A stretch of 7,796 nucleotides of DNA from assembly GCA_027296925.1 (NCBI GenBank), contig JAPUIP010000454.1:1-7796 (forward strand). Direction: 5' to 3'. The stretch is from Candidatus Poribacteria bacterium (GTDB lineage: Bacteria > Poribacteria > WGA-4E > PCPOR2b). This document shows, in pieces, positions 1 through 6,124 of the stretch. Positions within the stretch are counted from its first letter, which is position 1. The number at the start of each line of letters is the position of its first letter. The notes below the pieces were generated by a model. That model ran no database searches, had not been told where the DNA came from, and saw only the letters and a list, made by a program, of their open reading frames with translations. The position numbers were made by a program, and so were the translations under genes.

Positions 1-71
1 TTCAAAGCGGGCGGCTGCACTTCTTCCAGCTTGATCCCGCCGCTCTTATAGTGTTGCGTTATCTGTCTCAT
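1..71 (-). CDS. Bi-domain oxidoreductase (zinc dehydrogenase + Gfo/Idh/MocA), N-terminal fragment
   Basis: The gene starts at ATG 71-69 and runs off the left edge, so only 23 codons are visible: MRQITQHYKSGGIKLEEV followed by QPPAL. This opening resembles the usual start of bi-domain oxidoreductases of polysaccharide loci: Met, a basic residue, Gln, a short segment ending in a Lys-x-Gly turn, then an acidic beta strand leading to a Pro-Pro pair. These proteins join a medium-chain zinc-type dehydrogenase to a Gfo/Idh/MocA dehydrogenase and are thought to act on nucleotide sugars or their derivatives. No clear Shine-Dalgarno site precedes the ATG. The start overlaps the stop of an upstream 63-codon open frame in an ATGA, but that frame is not convincing. 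The assignment rests on a short N-terminal pattern, and the catalytic residues lie outside the window. A single-domain zinc dehydrogenase is the main alternative. Confidence 0.68.
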   Translation of the reverse strand, partial: MRQITQHYKSGGIKLEEVQPPAL

Positions 72-284
72 AGAAGCTTTTGCGCCCAAGACGGGTTGAT
101 ACCTCCCGCACTTGAGTTCGCAGGGTACCTCCGCTCAGACAAAGATATCTTAAGTTTGCGGCTCTGCATTTGCTCTTTAGCCTTGGCTGCGCAATCGACT
201 ACCGTAGCTGTTAGTGCGCTTTTGCTCCCTTCCCTAGTTGCCAATACACAGCTCAACATGCCCTAGTCGCTCCACCCCGCCGTG
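72..284. other. Intergenic gap, no convincing gene
   Basis: This 213-bp stretch separates the sulfotransferase stop from the start of the left-edge oxidoreductase. Both strands carry short open frames (51-266 plus, 68-259 minus), but neither encodes a recognisable motif and they shadow each other. The minus frame ends in an ATGA overlap with the oxidoreductase start, which could be chance. I see no GC-rich hairpin followed by a T run, so no intrinsic terminator, and no promoter I would defend. Confidence 0.5.
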
Positions 285-1181
285 CTAAAGGTCATATTTC
301 CAAGAAGATACACTTCTCCCAATTAGGGACTCGAGTTCGGATTTTTCCGGGAGATATTTTGAGCGGAGGAACTTGACATCCTCCGTCTTGATTGCAAACC
401 GGCCCAATAAGTCAAAAGTATCAAGGATCTTTCCTAGCCGGCTTCTTATTATCTTCCTAGAAAATGGGTCCGCATAGTAAGCCAACACTATCCGGGTATA
501 ACTCCAGCTTGGGTGCACACGTTCCCTGAGACCTTCAGGCTGAAACTGCGGATCGAGGTTCAGAAACTGATAGACGTCACGGAGAGTCCTCTCCGGGAAT
601 TTCTGAACGTCCTCTTCGAAGATAAGAACACGCATTCTGTTTTCCGGAACATACCGCCTCCACAATTTCAAATATCGTGCGTAGTAACCACCCTCCAGTA
701 TCCGTATCTTTGGATGCTGGACGGCGGTCTCCTTTAGCCCCAATAACGGCGACACCGTTCCTTCTTTTCGTCGCATGCGGTGGAAATATGCCGAAACAGC
801 CCTCCGTACCGGATCGCGTAATATGACTAGTATCTTAATGTTTGGTAGCTCAGTAGTTATCAATTCTGGGATCGTTGGCAAGGAGCGGTCTACCTCCAGT
901 TTGCGCGACTGGTTGTACCAATATGGAACGTTGTCGTAGAAGTACGTTGGTGACGCTTCTCCAGTTATTTTTGAGCGATCTAAGCCTGCGAAATGACTGT
1001 AATACCAGTCCTTGCCATTTCGATAATTTTCTGCCGAGCCAAAAAAATGGATCTCCTTCTCCTTAGGCGGATCGACCTGAGGATGTTGTTGTAACATCCT
1101 CCAAAGCCAGGTTGTCCCAGCCTTTTGTGCGCCAATGATCAGAAAGTCCGGCTTGTTAGTAGCCGATCTAGAAGTACTCAT
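285..1181 (-). CDS. PAPS-dependent sulfotransferase (polysaccharide-locus type)
   Basis: The 298-residue product is predicted to transfer sulfate from 3'-phosphoadenosine 5'-phosphosulfate (PAPS) to a hydroxyl, probably on a sugar of the glycan made by this locus. The 5'-phosphosulfate loop is IIGAQKAGTTWL (residues 15-26). The 3'-phosphate motif is RDPVRRAVSAYFH (122-134), with the conserved Arg and Ser. The protein ends with the IGRSVSSW element near the C terminus, a frequent closing helix in this family. Length matches single-domain bacterial sulfotransferases, which resemble heparan N-deacetylase/N-sulfotransferase catalytic domains. I prefer ATG 1181 because a GAGG site lies 6 nt upstream; the frame also opens at TTG 1193, which overlaps that site. 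It is AT-richer than the genes at the right of the window and stands alone, with long gaps on both sides, so it may have arrived separately. The acceptor is unknown. Confidence 0.93.
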   Translation of the reverse strand: MSTSRSATNKPDFLIIGAQKAGTTWLWRMLQQHPQVDPPKEKEIHFFGSAENYRNGKDWYYSHFAGLDRSKITGEASPTYFYDNVPYWYNQSRKLEVDRSLPTIPELITTELPNIKILVILRDPVRRAVSAYFHRMRRKEGTVSPLLGLKETAVQHPKIRILEGGYYARYLKLWRRYVPENRMRVLIFEEDVQKFPERTLRDVYQFLNLDPQFQPEGLRERVHPSWSYTRIVLAYYADPFSRKIIRSRLGKILDTFDLLGRFAIKTEDVKFLRSKYLPEKSELESLIGRSVSSWKYDL

Positions 1182-1187
1182 TACTAG

Positions 1188-1191
1188 CCTC
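1188..1191 (-). promoter_or_regulatory. Ribosome binding site of the sulfotransferase
   Basis: On the minus strand GAGG is followed by six bases and then ATG 1181. This decides the start in favour of ATG 1181 over the in-frame TTG 1193, whose last base overlaps the site. Confidence 0.6.
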
Positions 1192-1333
1192 AACTTCGGA
1201 TACGAACGATCGCCGACCCTTGATCAATAAACCATGGCGACTGTCGCGTCCCGCCCCCTCGTACCCCGTTTCATGACGCTGCTCCGCGCGGGAGATGCCG
1301 ATCTGCCATGCCTTGCTAATGTCCGTGCCCTCC

Positions 1334-1348
1334 CCCCTTCTGAAGGGG
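1334..1348. repeat. Short GC-rich palindrome
   Basis: CCCCTTC-T-GAAGGGG forms perfect 7-base arms around one base. The flanks are also C-rich on the left and G-rich on the right, so a longer imperfect hairpin is possible. No T run follows on either strand, so it does not look like an intrinsic terminator. It could be a copy of a dispersed intergenic palindrome, but a single window cannot show that. Confidence 0.4.
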
Positions 1349-1398
1349 CGGGGCGGATCGTCCGGTGTTGGCTCATCTCCCTCTAGAATCATGAGTGG

Positions 1399-1431
1399 CT
1401 CCGCGTCGGTCAGTTCATGCCGGCGTGCCGC
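1399..1431 (-). mobile_element. Possible N-terminal scrap of an IS5-family transposase
   Basis: One minus frame reads AARRHELTDAE. ARRHELTDAE followed by Trp is a very common opening of IS5-family transposases. Here the next residue is Pro, and the sequence that follows (LMILEGDEPTPDD) lacks the expected proline-leucine helix and all DDE catalytic motifs. If real, only about 11 codons survive, without an initiating ATG and without visible terminal inverted repeats. The match is short enough to be chance, hence the low confidence. Confidence 0.22.
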
Positions 1432-1682
1432 ATAAACCGCCGGAGCCTGTCATCCCGACCAGGCCTGGCGATGGGCGGTAGTAGTCGCCCGGCGAATAGG
1501 GACAAACATCAGTGCGCGACCCCCACCAGGTCCGCCACGTGGCATCCCTCACGGTGACCATCCGCTTGTAACGCATCCAAGAATTTGGTGACGGGAGCCA
1601 AGACCCAATGCATGGGTGTACCGGTTGAGCGAACCAGTACGATGGGTAATGAAACGGCTTACACTTCGCAGCATCAGCTACT

Positions 1683-3044
1683 TCAACCACGAAAAGGCGC
1701 GGCCTCACTCGGATCCCGTGCCGATTCCCCCGGTGAGCTCTCCCTTGGCGGCAGTATGCCTTGGCAAGCCACTCCCCAATGTAGGTCGACCAGCTCATCG
1801 TTCAGTTTGTCAACGTCGTACTCTGCTTCAATCCGTCGGCGACCAGCGCGGCCCATCGCAGCCCATGTTTCCGGATGGTCGATCAGGTACGCTAAGCGAT
1901 CTGCCAGGCCGTCTACATCCCGTTCCGGCAAAAGGAACCCCGACACGCCGTCCTGAATCAACTCTGGTATGCCGCTGTGCTGCGTACTGACCACCGGCAA
2001 GCCCACGGCCATTGCTTCCATTAGTACCACCGGTATCCCCTCCTGATCACCGCCTTTCGAGGTGACGCTTGGCGCAAGAAGAATATGCGAGTCCTTCAGT
2101 GTTTGAACAACTTCCTCGTGCCCCTTCCATCCGAGTAGGTGCACGAAGCTGGTAATGCCAAGGTCCGTGCTCAACTGTTCGAGGTAATCACGTAGAGGCC
2201 CATCCCCGATCACATTGTAGATTATATTGTTCCTCGTGTTCGCTATCTCTGCTATTGCCCGGATACCGTACTCGATACCCTTCTTTTCCACCAGCCGGGC
2301 GACACTTACAAAACGTACGATGCCATCTCTGTTCAGTTTTCTGGTGCTAAAGGAAAACCTTCTGCAATCAACACCCATTCTGTGCACTGCTATCTTATTG
2401 CTGACACATCCGAACTCGATCAGACGCCGTCTCCAATGTTCGCTTATAGGGAGAAAAAAATCTCCCGCTTGGAACAACGATACGTAAACATGTGTACCTG
2501 CGGACCGCAAATGCGTGGTAATGTCGTAACCATGAAATGTCGTAACTAATCGCCCAGAAAGAGCGCCGACATTTCGTAACTGCATTCCGAACAATCCGTT
2601 TGGCCCGAAGTGCGCATGGATCACGTCATAATGCTTTGTGCCCAACCGATGCAAGGTTAACGCTGCGTAAAGCAGCCGCAGCGAGCCCGCCGCTCCGCTA
2701 CGACGCATTGCATCAAGTACACGAAGCACGACTCGTGGTGCGCGCCATCCGTAGGCAAGCATCAGACCCAAGGTCTTCACCACGCGAAGGAGGAAATTTG
2801 AGGACCCATGAAGGCGGTGCGTGCGCTGCATCAAACCGTACTGGTTGACCGCGGGTGGTATGTTATATTTGATGCCACCGCTCGTGGTGTAAATATCTAC
2901 TAAATGGCCGCGGGCAGCCATGCCGACGATTTCGTTCACTATGAATGTCTCAGTCACTTGCGGAAACGCGCCGACAATGTAGGCGATACTGATAGGTGGT
3001 TTCCCTGCCTTCCCGGAATGGCCGCAGTTGGAGGTCGTGGTCAC
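1683..3044 (-). CDS. Family 4 glycosyltransferase (GT-B fold)
   Basis: This 453-residue enzyme is predicted to transfer a sugar from a nucleotide-sugar donor to the growing lipid-linked glycan at the cytoplasmic membrane face. The N-terminal domain has the opening AYIVGAFPQVTETFIVNEI (residues 21-39), typical of WcaL-like colanic-acid/exopolysaccharide transferases, and HAHFGPNG (143-150). The C-terminal domain shows VSVARLVEKKGIEYGI (247-261), a GDGPLR donor loop (280-285) and the retaining-enzyme EX7E motif as EGIPVVLME (335-343). The start is GTG 3044: a GAGAG site lies 7 nt upstream, overlapping the stop of the preceding GT2 gene, and no ATG fits the domain start better. From about residue 425 the Ser/Pro/Glu-rich tail does not look like the family and may be read-through into foreign DNA after a rearrangement. 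The linkage made cannot be inferred. Confidence 0.93.
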   Translation of the reverse strand: MTTTSNCGHSGKAGKPPISIAYIVGAFPQVTETFIVNEIVGMAARGHLVDIYTTSGGIKYNIPPAVNQYGLMQRTHRLHGSSNFLLRVVKTLGLMLAYGWRAPRVVLRVLDAMRRSGAAGSLRLLYAALTLHRLGTKHYDVIHAHFGPNGLFGMQLRNVGALSGRLVTTFHGYDITTHLRSAGTHVYVSLFQAGDFFLPISEHWRRRLIEFGCVSNKIAVHRMGVDCRRFSFSTRKLNRDGIVRFVSVARLVEKKGIEYGIRAIAEIANTRNNIIYNVIGDGPLRDYLEQLSTDLGITSFVHLLGWKGHEEVVQTLKDSHILLAPSVTSKGGDQEGIPVVLMEAMAVGLPVVSTQHSGIPELIQDGVSGFLLPERDVDGLADRLAYLIDHPETWAAMGRAGRRRIEAEYDVDKLNDELVDLHWGVACQGILPPRESSPGESARDPSEAAPFRG

Positions 3045-3051
3045 GGCAATG

Positions 3052-3056
3052 CTCTC
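3052..3056 (-). promoter_or_regulatory. Ribosome binding site of the GT4 gene
   Basis: GAGAG on the minus strand overlaps the TGA of the GT2 gene and lies 7 bases before GTG 3044. It supports this GTG start and suggests that GT2 and GT4 are translated in a coupled way. Confidence 0.55.
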
Positions 3057-4011
3057 AGTCGACCCATGCCGGCAGTCCTAGAATCCGTCGCTTGATCTGG
3101 CGCAGGCCCCTGTACGCAGCGGTGCTCGAAAGGACTGTCCGCAGCCGAGGCAGGTATTGGCGCCCGAAGATTCGATATACTAGGAAATAGGTGGCGGCCC
3201 GGTGCACCGGTGAACGAATGTTGTTGGTGCGCCCGTAATTGACGTTGGCGAAAAAGCGCATGCCCTTCTGGCGCAGCTCCGCTGCGCGCTCCGGAGCGAG
3301 CTCGCACACGAGCGCCAAAAGATCGAGCGAGTCCTCGCACCATTCTCTTACCCGGGCCACGTGCGTCCGCTGGCCGTGATGCGAACGCGCGCTTGCCTTC
3401 ACCGCCTCAACGTCCACGCGGCCGGAGCTTGCTGCCTGCCGTGCGATGGCCGTAACGTCCTGAAACAGATTGTGCCTCGAGCGCAGTCCACCGATGTCTC
3501 TGAGACCTCGCGCATTGAACAGCGTGTTGCAGAGGTAAATGGAGGTTTTATTCTCGAACCACGCGAGGAAGAACTCGCCGGTCGACGCGCCGGTAACTCT
3601 GTTGCGCATCTCCCGAATGACCATGCCATCCGCATTGATGATACGCACGCCGGTGCGGATGACACCAAAGTGGGTTTGATGCCCCGCTGCCTGCAGGCAG
3701 GTCTCGACGAAGTCCGGGTCGATCATGTCGTCGTCGTGAAGTAATGAGAAGTACGCACCACGGGCTTGTTGGAGACAAAAGTTGAAATTGTCGTTCGGCG
3801 TGACGGGCGGCTGCTGCTTGAAGTAGCGGATGCGCGGATCGTCATAAGACTTGACCACTGCCTGCGTGTCGTCCGTGGACCCGTTGTCTGATACGACAAC
3901 CTCGATCTCCGGATAAGTTTGCGCGAGCGCACTTTCTAGGGTTTCAGGTAGATAGCTCCGGGCACGGTTGTACGTCGGAATGCCGATGGTGATTAAAGGG
4001 TACGTTTGCAT
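3055..4011 (-). CDS. Family 2 glycosyltransferase (GT-A fold)
   Basis: This 318-residue protein is a predicted inverting glycosyltransferase that extends the lipid-linked repeat unit on the cytoplasmic side. The N-terminal GT-A domain starts with PLITIGIPTYNRA (residues 5-17), continues with the nucleotide-binding strand EVVVSDNGSTDDT (37-49), then NDNFNFCLQQARG (73-85), and has the metal-binding DXD-type motif LHDDDMIDPD (91-100). No membrane segment is evident. The C-terminal part is less conserved and Arg-rich, as in many of these enzymes. Start ATG 4011 places the first beta strand five residues in, normal for the family; no strong Shine-Dalgarno is seen. Its stop lies 10 bp before the GT4 start, so the two probably share one transcript. 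A diverged 5' fragment of a second GT2 gene lies directly upstream (4165-4273). Donor and acceptor are unknown. Confidence 0.93.
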   Translation of the reverse strand: MQTYPLITIGIPTYNRARSYLPETLESALAQTYPEIEVVVSDNGSTDDTQAVVKSYDDPRIRYFKQQPPVTPNDNFNFCLQQARGAYFSLLHDDDMIDPDFVETCLQAAGHQTHFGVIRTGVRIINADGMVIREMRNRVTGASTGEFFLAWFENKTSIYLCNTLFNARGLRDIGGLRSRHNLFQDVTAIARQAASSGRVDVEAVKASARSHHGQRTHVARVREWCEDSLDLLALVCELAPERAAELRQKGMRFFANVNYGRTNNIRSPVHRAATYFLVYRIFGRQYLPRLRTVLSSTAAYRGLRQIKRRILGLPAWVD

Positions 4012-4164
4012 TGTTTACGCTAATTTACCGCTGCTCGCCCCATAATGAAGGGGCAATTCCAATCTGATGTCTGATGCATCGGGGCGCAATTGTAATCGCT
4101 TCCCGCATGCCTTTCGAGTGACAAATTTCGGTACTCACCCTGATGGTAGCCCCGCCGATTCTTA
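4012..4164. other. Degenerate spacer upstream of GT2
   Basis: These 153 bp lie between the intact GT2 gene and the GT2 remnant. On the minus strand two frames are open for some distance. One runs to a TAA at 4017-4015, just before the GT2 start, and includes LELPLHYGASSGKLA. I could not assign either frame to a family. The stretch is best read as decayed coding DNA left by deletion; it might also contain a promoter for the GT2-GT4 pair, but none is clear. Confidence 0.4.
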
Positions 4165-4273
4165 GGGATAGGTCTGTGTGAGCGCTCTTAAGCGCGTCTT
4201 GTAAGTGATTGCGGGCTCGGTTGTAGGTAGGGATGCCGATTATGACAAGGGGATATTTTGGAGTTGCGATTTC
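4165..4273 (-). pseudogene. 5' remnant of a second family 2 glycosyltransferase
   Basis: On the minus strand the sequence encodes PKYPLVIIGIPTYNRARNHL and then QDALKSA, which aligns without gaps to residues 3-29 of the intact GT2 just downstream. In the original frame the homology stops there, but in a shifted frame it continues as ALTQTYP (ending at 4165), matching ALAQTYP of the intact gene, and then hits TAA. A 2-base loss in a GCGC run explains the shift. No ATG, GTG or TTG precedes the homology in frame, and nothing after the first 35 or so codons is recognisable, including the DXD motif. The DNA differs clearly from the intact gene, so this is a diverged neighbour rather than a fresh duplication. 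It is non-functional. Confidence 0.75.
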
Positions 4274-4364
4274 ACTGCAGAGTCTCTTCGTCTTCCGGCT
4301 GCAAATTCGCTAAGACACATCGCCTCTGGTCGTTTATTTAAGCCCGGCCGTAATGATAAGTGCC

Positions 4365-4625
4365 TTAGACTGTGAGATGCGTCGAAGACTTGGCCCGCCT
4401 CGGGCGCCTAGCTTCACCGGTTTCAAGGATAGTGTCTCGGTAGATGCAGACGTTATTGCCGATCTTGGCTGGCCCGCCGGCCTTTCTTTGGAAAATAACA
4501 GCCCTTTCGTCTATGAAAACTCCGGTTCCGAGTTGTAGATCTCTATGGTAGATCGTTACGCTTGGGGCAATGTAGCCCCGCGTTCGCCAGCGCAGCTCTT
4601 CTTTACGGCCATGGGCTGACACCAT
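4365..4625 (-). pseudogene. Truncated left-handed beta-helix (hexapeptide) acyltransferase
   Basis: The 86-codon frame begins at ATG 4625, 12 bp after the UbiA-fusion stop, as expected for the next gene of an operon. Residues 17-70 (RGYIAPSVTIYHRDLQLG..., VFIDERAVIFQRKAGG, AKIGNNVCIYRDTILETGE) match the opening coils of polysaccharide O-acetyltransferases of the LbetaH/CysE-LacA-NodL superfamily. In intact relatives of roughly 190-220 residues, ETGE is followed by further hexapeptide coils, the catalytic His region and a C-terminal coil. Here the frame turns into EARRPRRAKSS and stops, so about two thirds are missing and no active site can form. The homology is clear; that it is non-functional is inferred. 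It implies the ancestral glycan was probably O-acetylated. Confidence 0.75.
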
Positions 4626-4637
4626 AGCGTCGCCGAG

Positions 4638-6095
4638 CTAGGCTGCCATCAATACTATTAATATCATTATCGCACCGGCCAAACGGCTCCGCCAATCCTT
4701 AAGCGCATAGATCACGGGATCGTCGTGCATCTGTCCTCGTCGCGTCACCAGCCATATGCGAGCCAACCAGTACATCAGAAGCGGGCACAGGAGCCACACG
4801 GCCTGCGGATAAGTGTACCCGCGCACTATTTCCGGACTGTTTACGTATAGAGCCAATACCAAGACGGCTATTAAGCCGCTGGAAGTTCCGAGGGCCATGA
4901 GCGTATCGAGATCCACCACTTCGTAGCGACGACCATCTGCCGCCGCTTGTCCTGAGTCATGAAGCACAAGGAGTTCCGCGTAACGCTTAATTATGGCAAG
5001 ACAGAAAAACAGAAAGGTCGAAAAGGCCATCAGCCAAAACGATGGCATATCAGGAATGACCGCGGCGCCGGCTATTATCCGAATCGTGTAGAGTCCTGCG
5101 AGCACCAATACGTCCAATATAGTGACTCTCTTGAGCCGCAGGGAATATGCCATCGTAACGAGATAATAAATAGCTAGAGCGAATAGGAACTCTACCGGCA
5201 GAAAAAGGGCGACACCGAAAGCCGCCAGCAGAAGCATTGGGATCAGTAGGATCGCGTGCCCAATGGGAAAAGCACCCGCCGCGAGCGGCCGAAAACGCTT
5301 CTGAGGATGGCGCCGATCCGACTCCAAATCAAACAAGTCATTGAGCAGGTAAACGCTGGATGCGCAGAGGCAAAAGGACAGGAAACCAACTGTGGTCTGT
5401 ACAATCAGCGGAAGGTTCGCCCATTCGTGCGCTGCGAAAAGGTGGACAAACAGCAAGAGATTCTTCACCCACTGGTGCGGACGCATGGCGCGCAGGTACA
5501 CCTTCATTCCCCGTTGCCCATCGTCGAATACCCGTTCGATGATGGCAACTTGCCGTACAGCGGATTGGATCCCGCGTTCAGGATTCACCAAGATCGCCCG
5601 GCGCGCGTGGGGCCAGACCTTCAGATCAGCACGTGAATTGCCAGCGTAATCGAACGCTCGCTCACCGAACTTATCGCGCAACTGCTCCAATTTTCTAAGG
5701 CCAGAAAGATTAGTCCGATCGTCGCTAGCCATAACGCCATTGAACAAGCCGAGGTAGTCGGCAATTTTTTGTGCAAACTTGATGTGCGAGGCGGTGGTCA
5801 AAACCAAACGACGGCCATGGTTGTGCTGTTCCCGAAGATAGTCGAGGAAAGCTTTGTGGTAAGGCAGCACACTAACGTCCAGTTCGACACGCTTAGCGAT
5901 CTGTTGTTTTAAATGTGCCTTTCCTTTCAGCAGCCAGAAGGGGACAAAGGCGACAAACACAATGTTGCACTTCAGCAAGGCAAAGAAAGATTCGATCAAG
6001 ATATCGGTCTTTACCAGAGTTCCGTCCAGATCGACGCAAAGCGGGACATCGCTCCCGGAATTGTAGTTACCAAGTGCCTCGGGCTGTTGTTCCAT
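4638..6095 (-). CDS. HAD phosphatase-UbiA prenyltransferase fusion (DPPR synthase-like)
   Basis: This predicted two-domain inner-membrane enzyme has 485 residues. The N-terminal HAD domain shows motif I VDLDGTL (21-27, Asp 22 and 24), motif II LTTAS (99-103), Lys 135, and motif IV YAGNSRADL (150-158). The C-terminal UbiA domain shows RPHQWVKN (205-212), the Asp-rich NDLFDLESD (252-260), KRFRPLAAG (266-274) and YSLRLKRVTILDV (317-329), with about eight hydrophobic segments. The UbiA signatures match decaprenyl-phosphate 5-phosphoribosyltransferase (mycobacterial Rv3806c), which joins PRPP to polyprenyl phosphate. I infer that the HAD domain removes the 5-phosphate from the product. I prefer ATG 6095, preceded by AAGGGG; a longer form from TTG 6128 overlaps the upstream stop as TTGA and adds 11 unhelpful residues. 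It lies directly after the DprE1-like gene, which would act next in the same pathway. Another prenyl-P glycosyl product remains possible. Confidence 0.9.
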   Translation of the reverse strand: MEQQPEALGNYNSGSDVPLCVDLDGTLVKTDILIESFFALLKCNIVFVAFVPFWLLKGKAHLKQQIAKRVELDVSVLPYHKAFLDYLREQHNHGRRLVLTTASHIKFAQKIADYLGLFNGVMASDDRTNLSGLRKLEQLRDKFGERAFDYAGNSRADLKVWPHARRAILVNPERGIQSAVRQVAIIERVFDDGQRGMKVYLRAMRPHQWVKNLLLFVHLFAAHEWANLPLIVQTTVGFLSFCLCASSVYLLNDLFDLESDRRHPQKRFRPLAAGAFPIGHAILLIPMLLLAAFGVALFLPVEFLFALAIYYLVTMAYSLRLKRVTILDVLVLAGLYTIRIIAGAAVIPDMPSFWLMAFSTFLFFCLAIIKRYAELLVLHDSGQAAADGRRYEVVDLDTLMALGTSSGLIAVLVLALYVNSPEIVRGYTYPQAVWLLCPLLMYWLARIWLVTRRGQMHDDPVIYALKDWRSRLAGAIMILIVLMAA

Positions 6096-6098
6096 CGT

Positions 6099-6104
6099 CC
6101 CCTT
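6099..6104 (-). promoter_or_regulatory. Ribosome binding site of the HAD-UbiA fusion
   Basis: AAGGGG on the minus strand lies 3 to 5 bases before ATG 6095. It favours this ATG over the in-frame TTG 6128, which has no site. Confidence 0.5.
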
Positions 6105-6124
6105 GCCTTGCGCTCGCCTGACGG

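Larger units (their letters stand above)
1182..1682. other. Long gap between GT4 and sulfotransferase, decayed DNA
   Basis: No intact gene is visible in these 500 bp. On the minus strand one frame is open for about 95 codons (roughly 1455 to 1168), but it has no good start before ATG 1392, no recognisable domain, and runs 13 bp into the sulfotransferase in another frame. Another minus frame runs from inside the GT4 gene to 1415; its Trp/Arg/Pro-rich composition is not protein-like. The gap contains a transposase-like scrap (1399-1431) and a palindrome (1334-1348). It is most likely a scar left by insertion and deletion. It may also hold the sulfotransferase promoter, but I cannot identify -35 and -10 boxes. 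Confidence 0.5.

Noticed and set aside
68..259. 63-codon minus-strand frame with ATGA overlap to the left-edge oxidoreductase
   Set aside because: The geometry is suggestive, but there is no clear ribosome site and no recognisable motif, so I kept it only as a note in the gap entry.
51..266. 71-codon plus-strand frame with a hydrophobic stretch
   Set aside because: It is opposite to all real genes, has no ribosome site, overlaps the supported oxidoreductase start, and is mirrored by another chance frame on the minus strand.
1415..1798. 127-codon minus-strand open frame overlapping the GT4 3' end
   Set aside because: It overlaps the GT4 coding region by over 110 bp in another frame, is rich in Trp, Arg, Pro and Cys, and shows no family motif.
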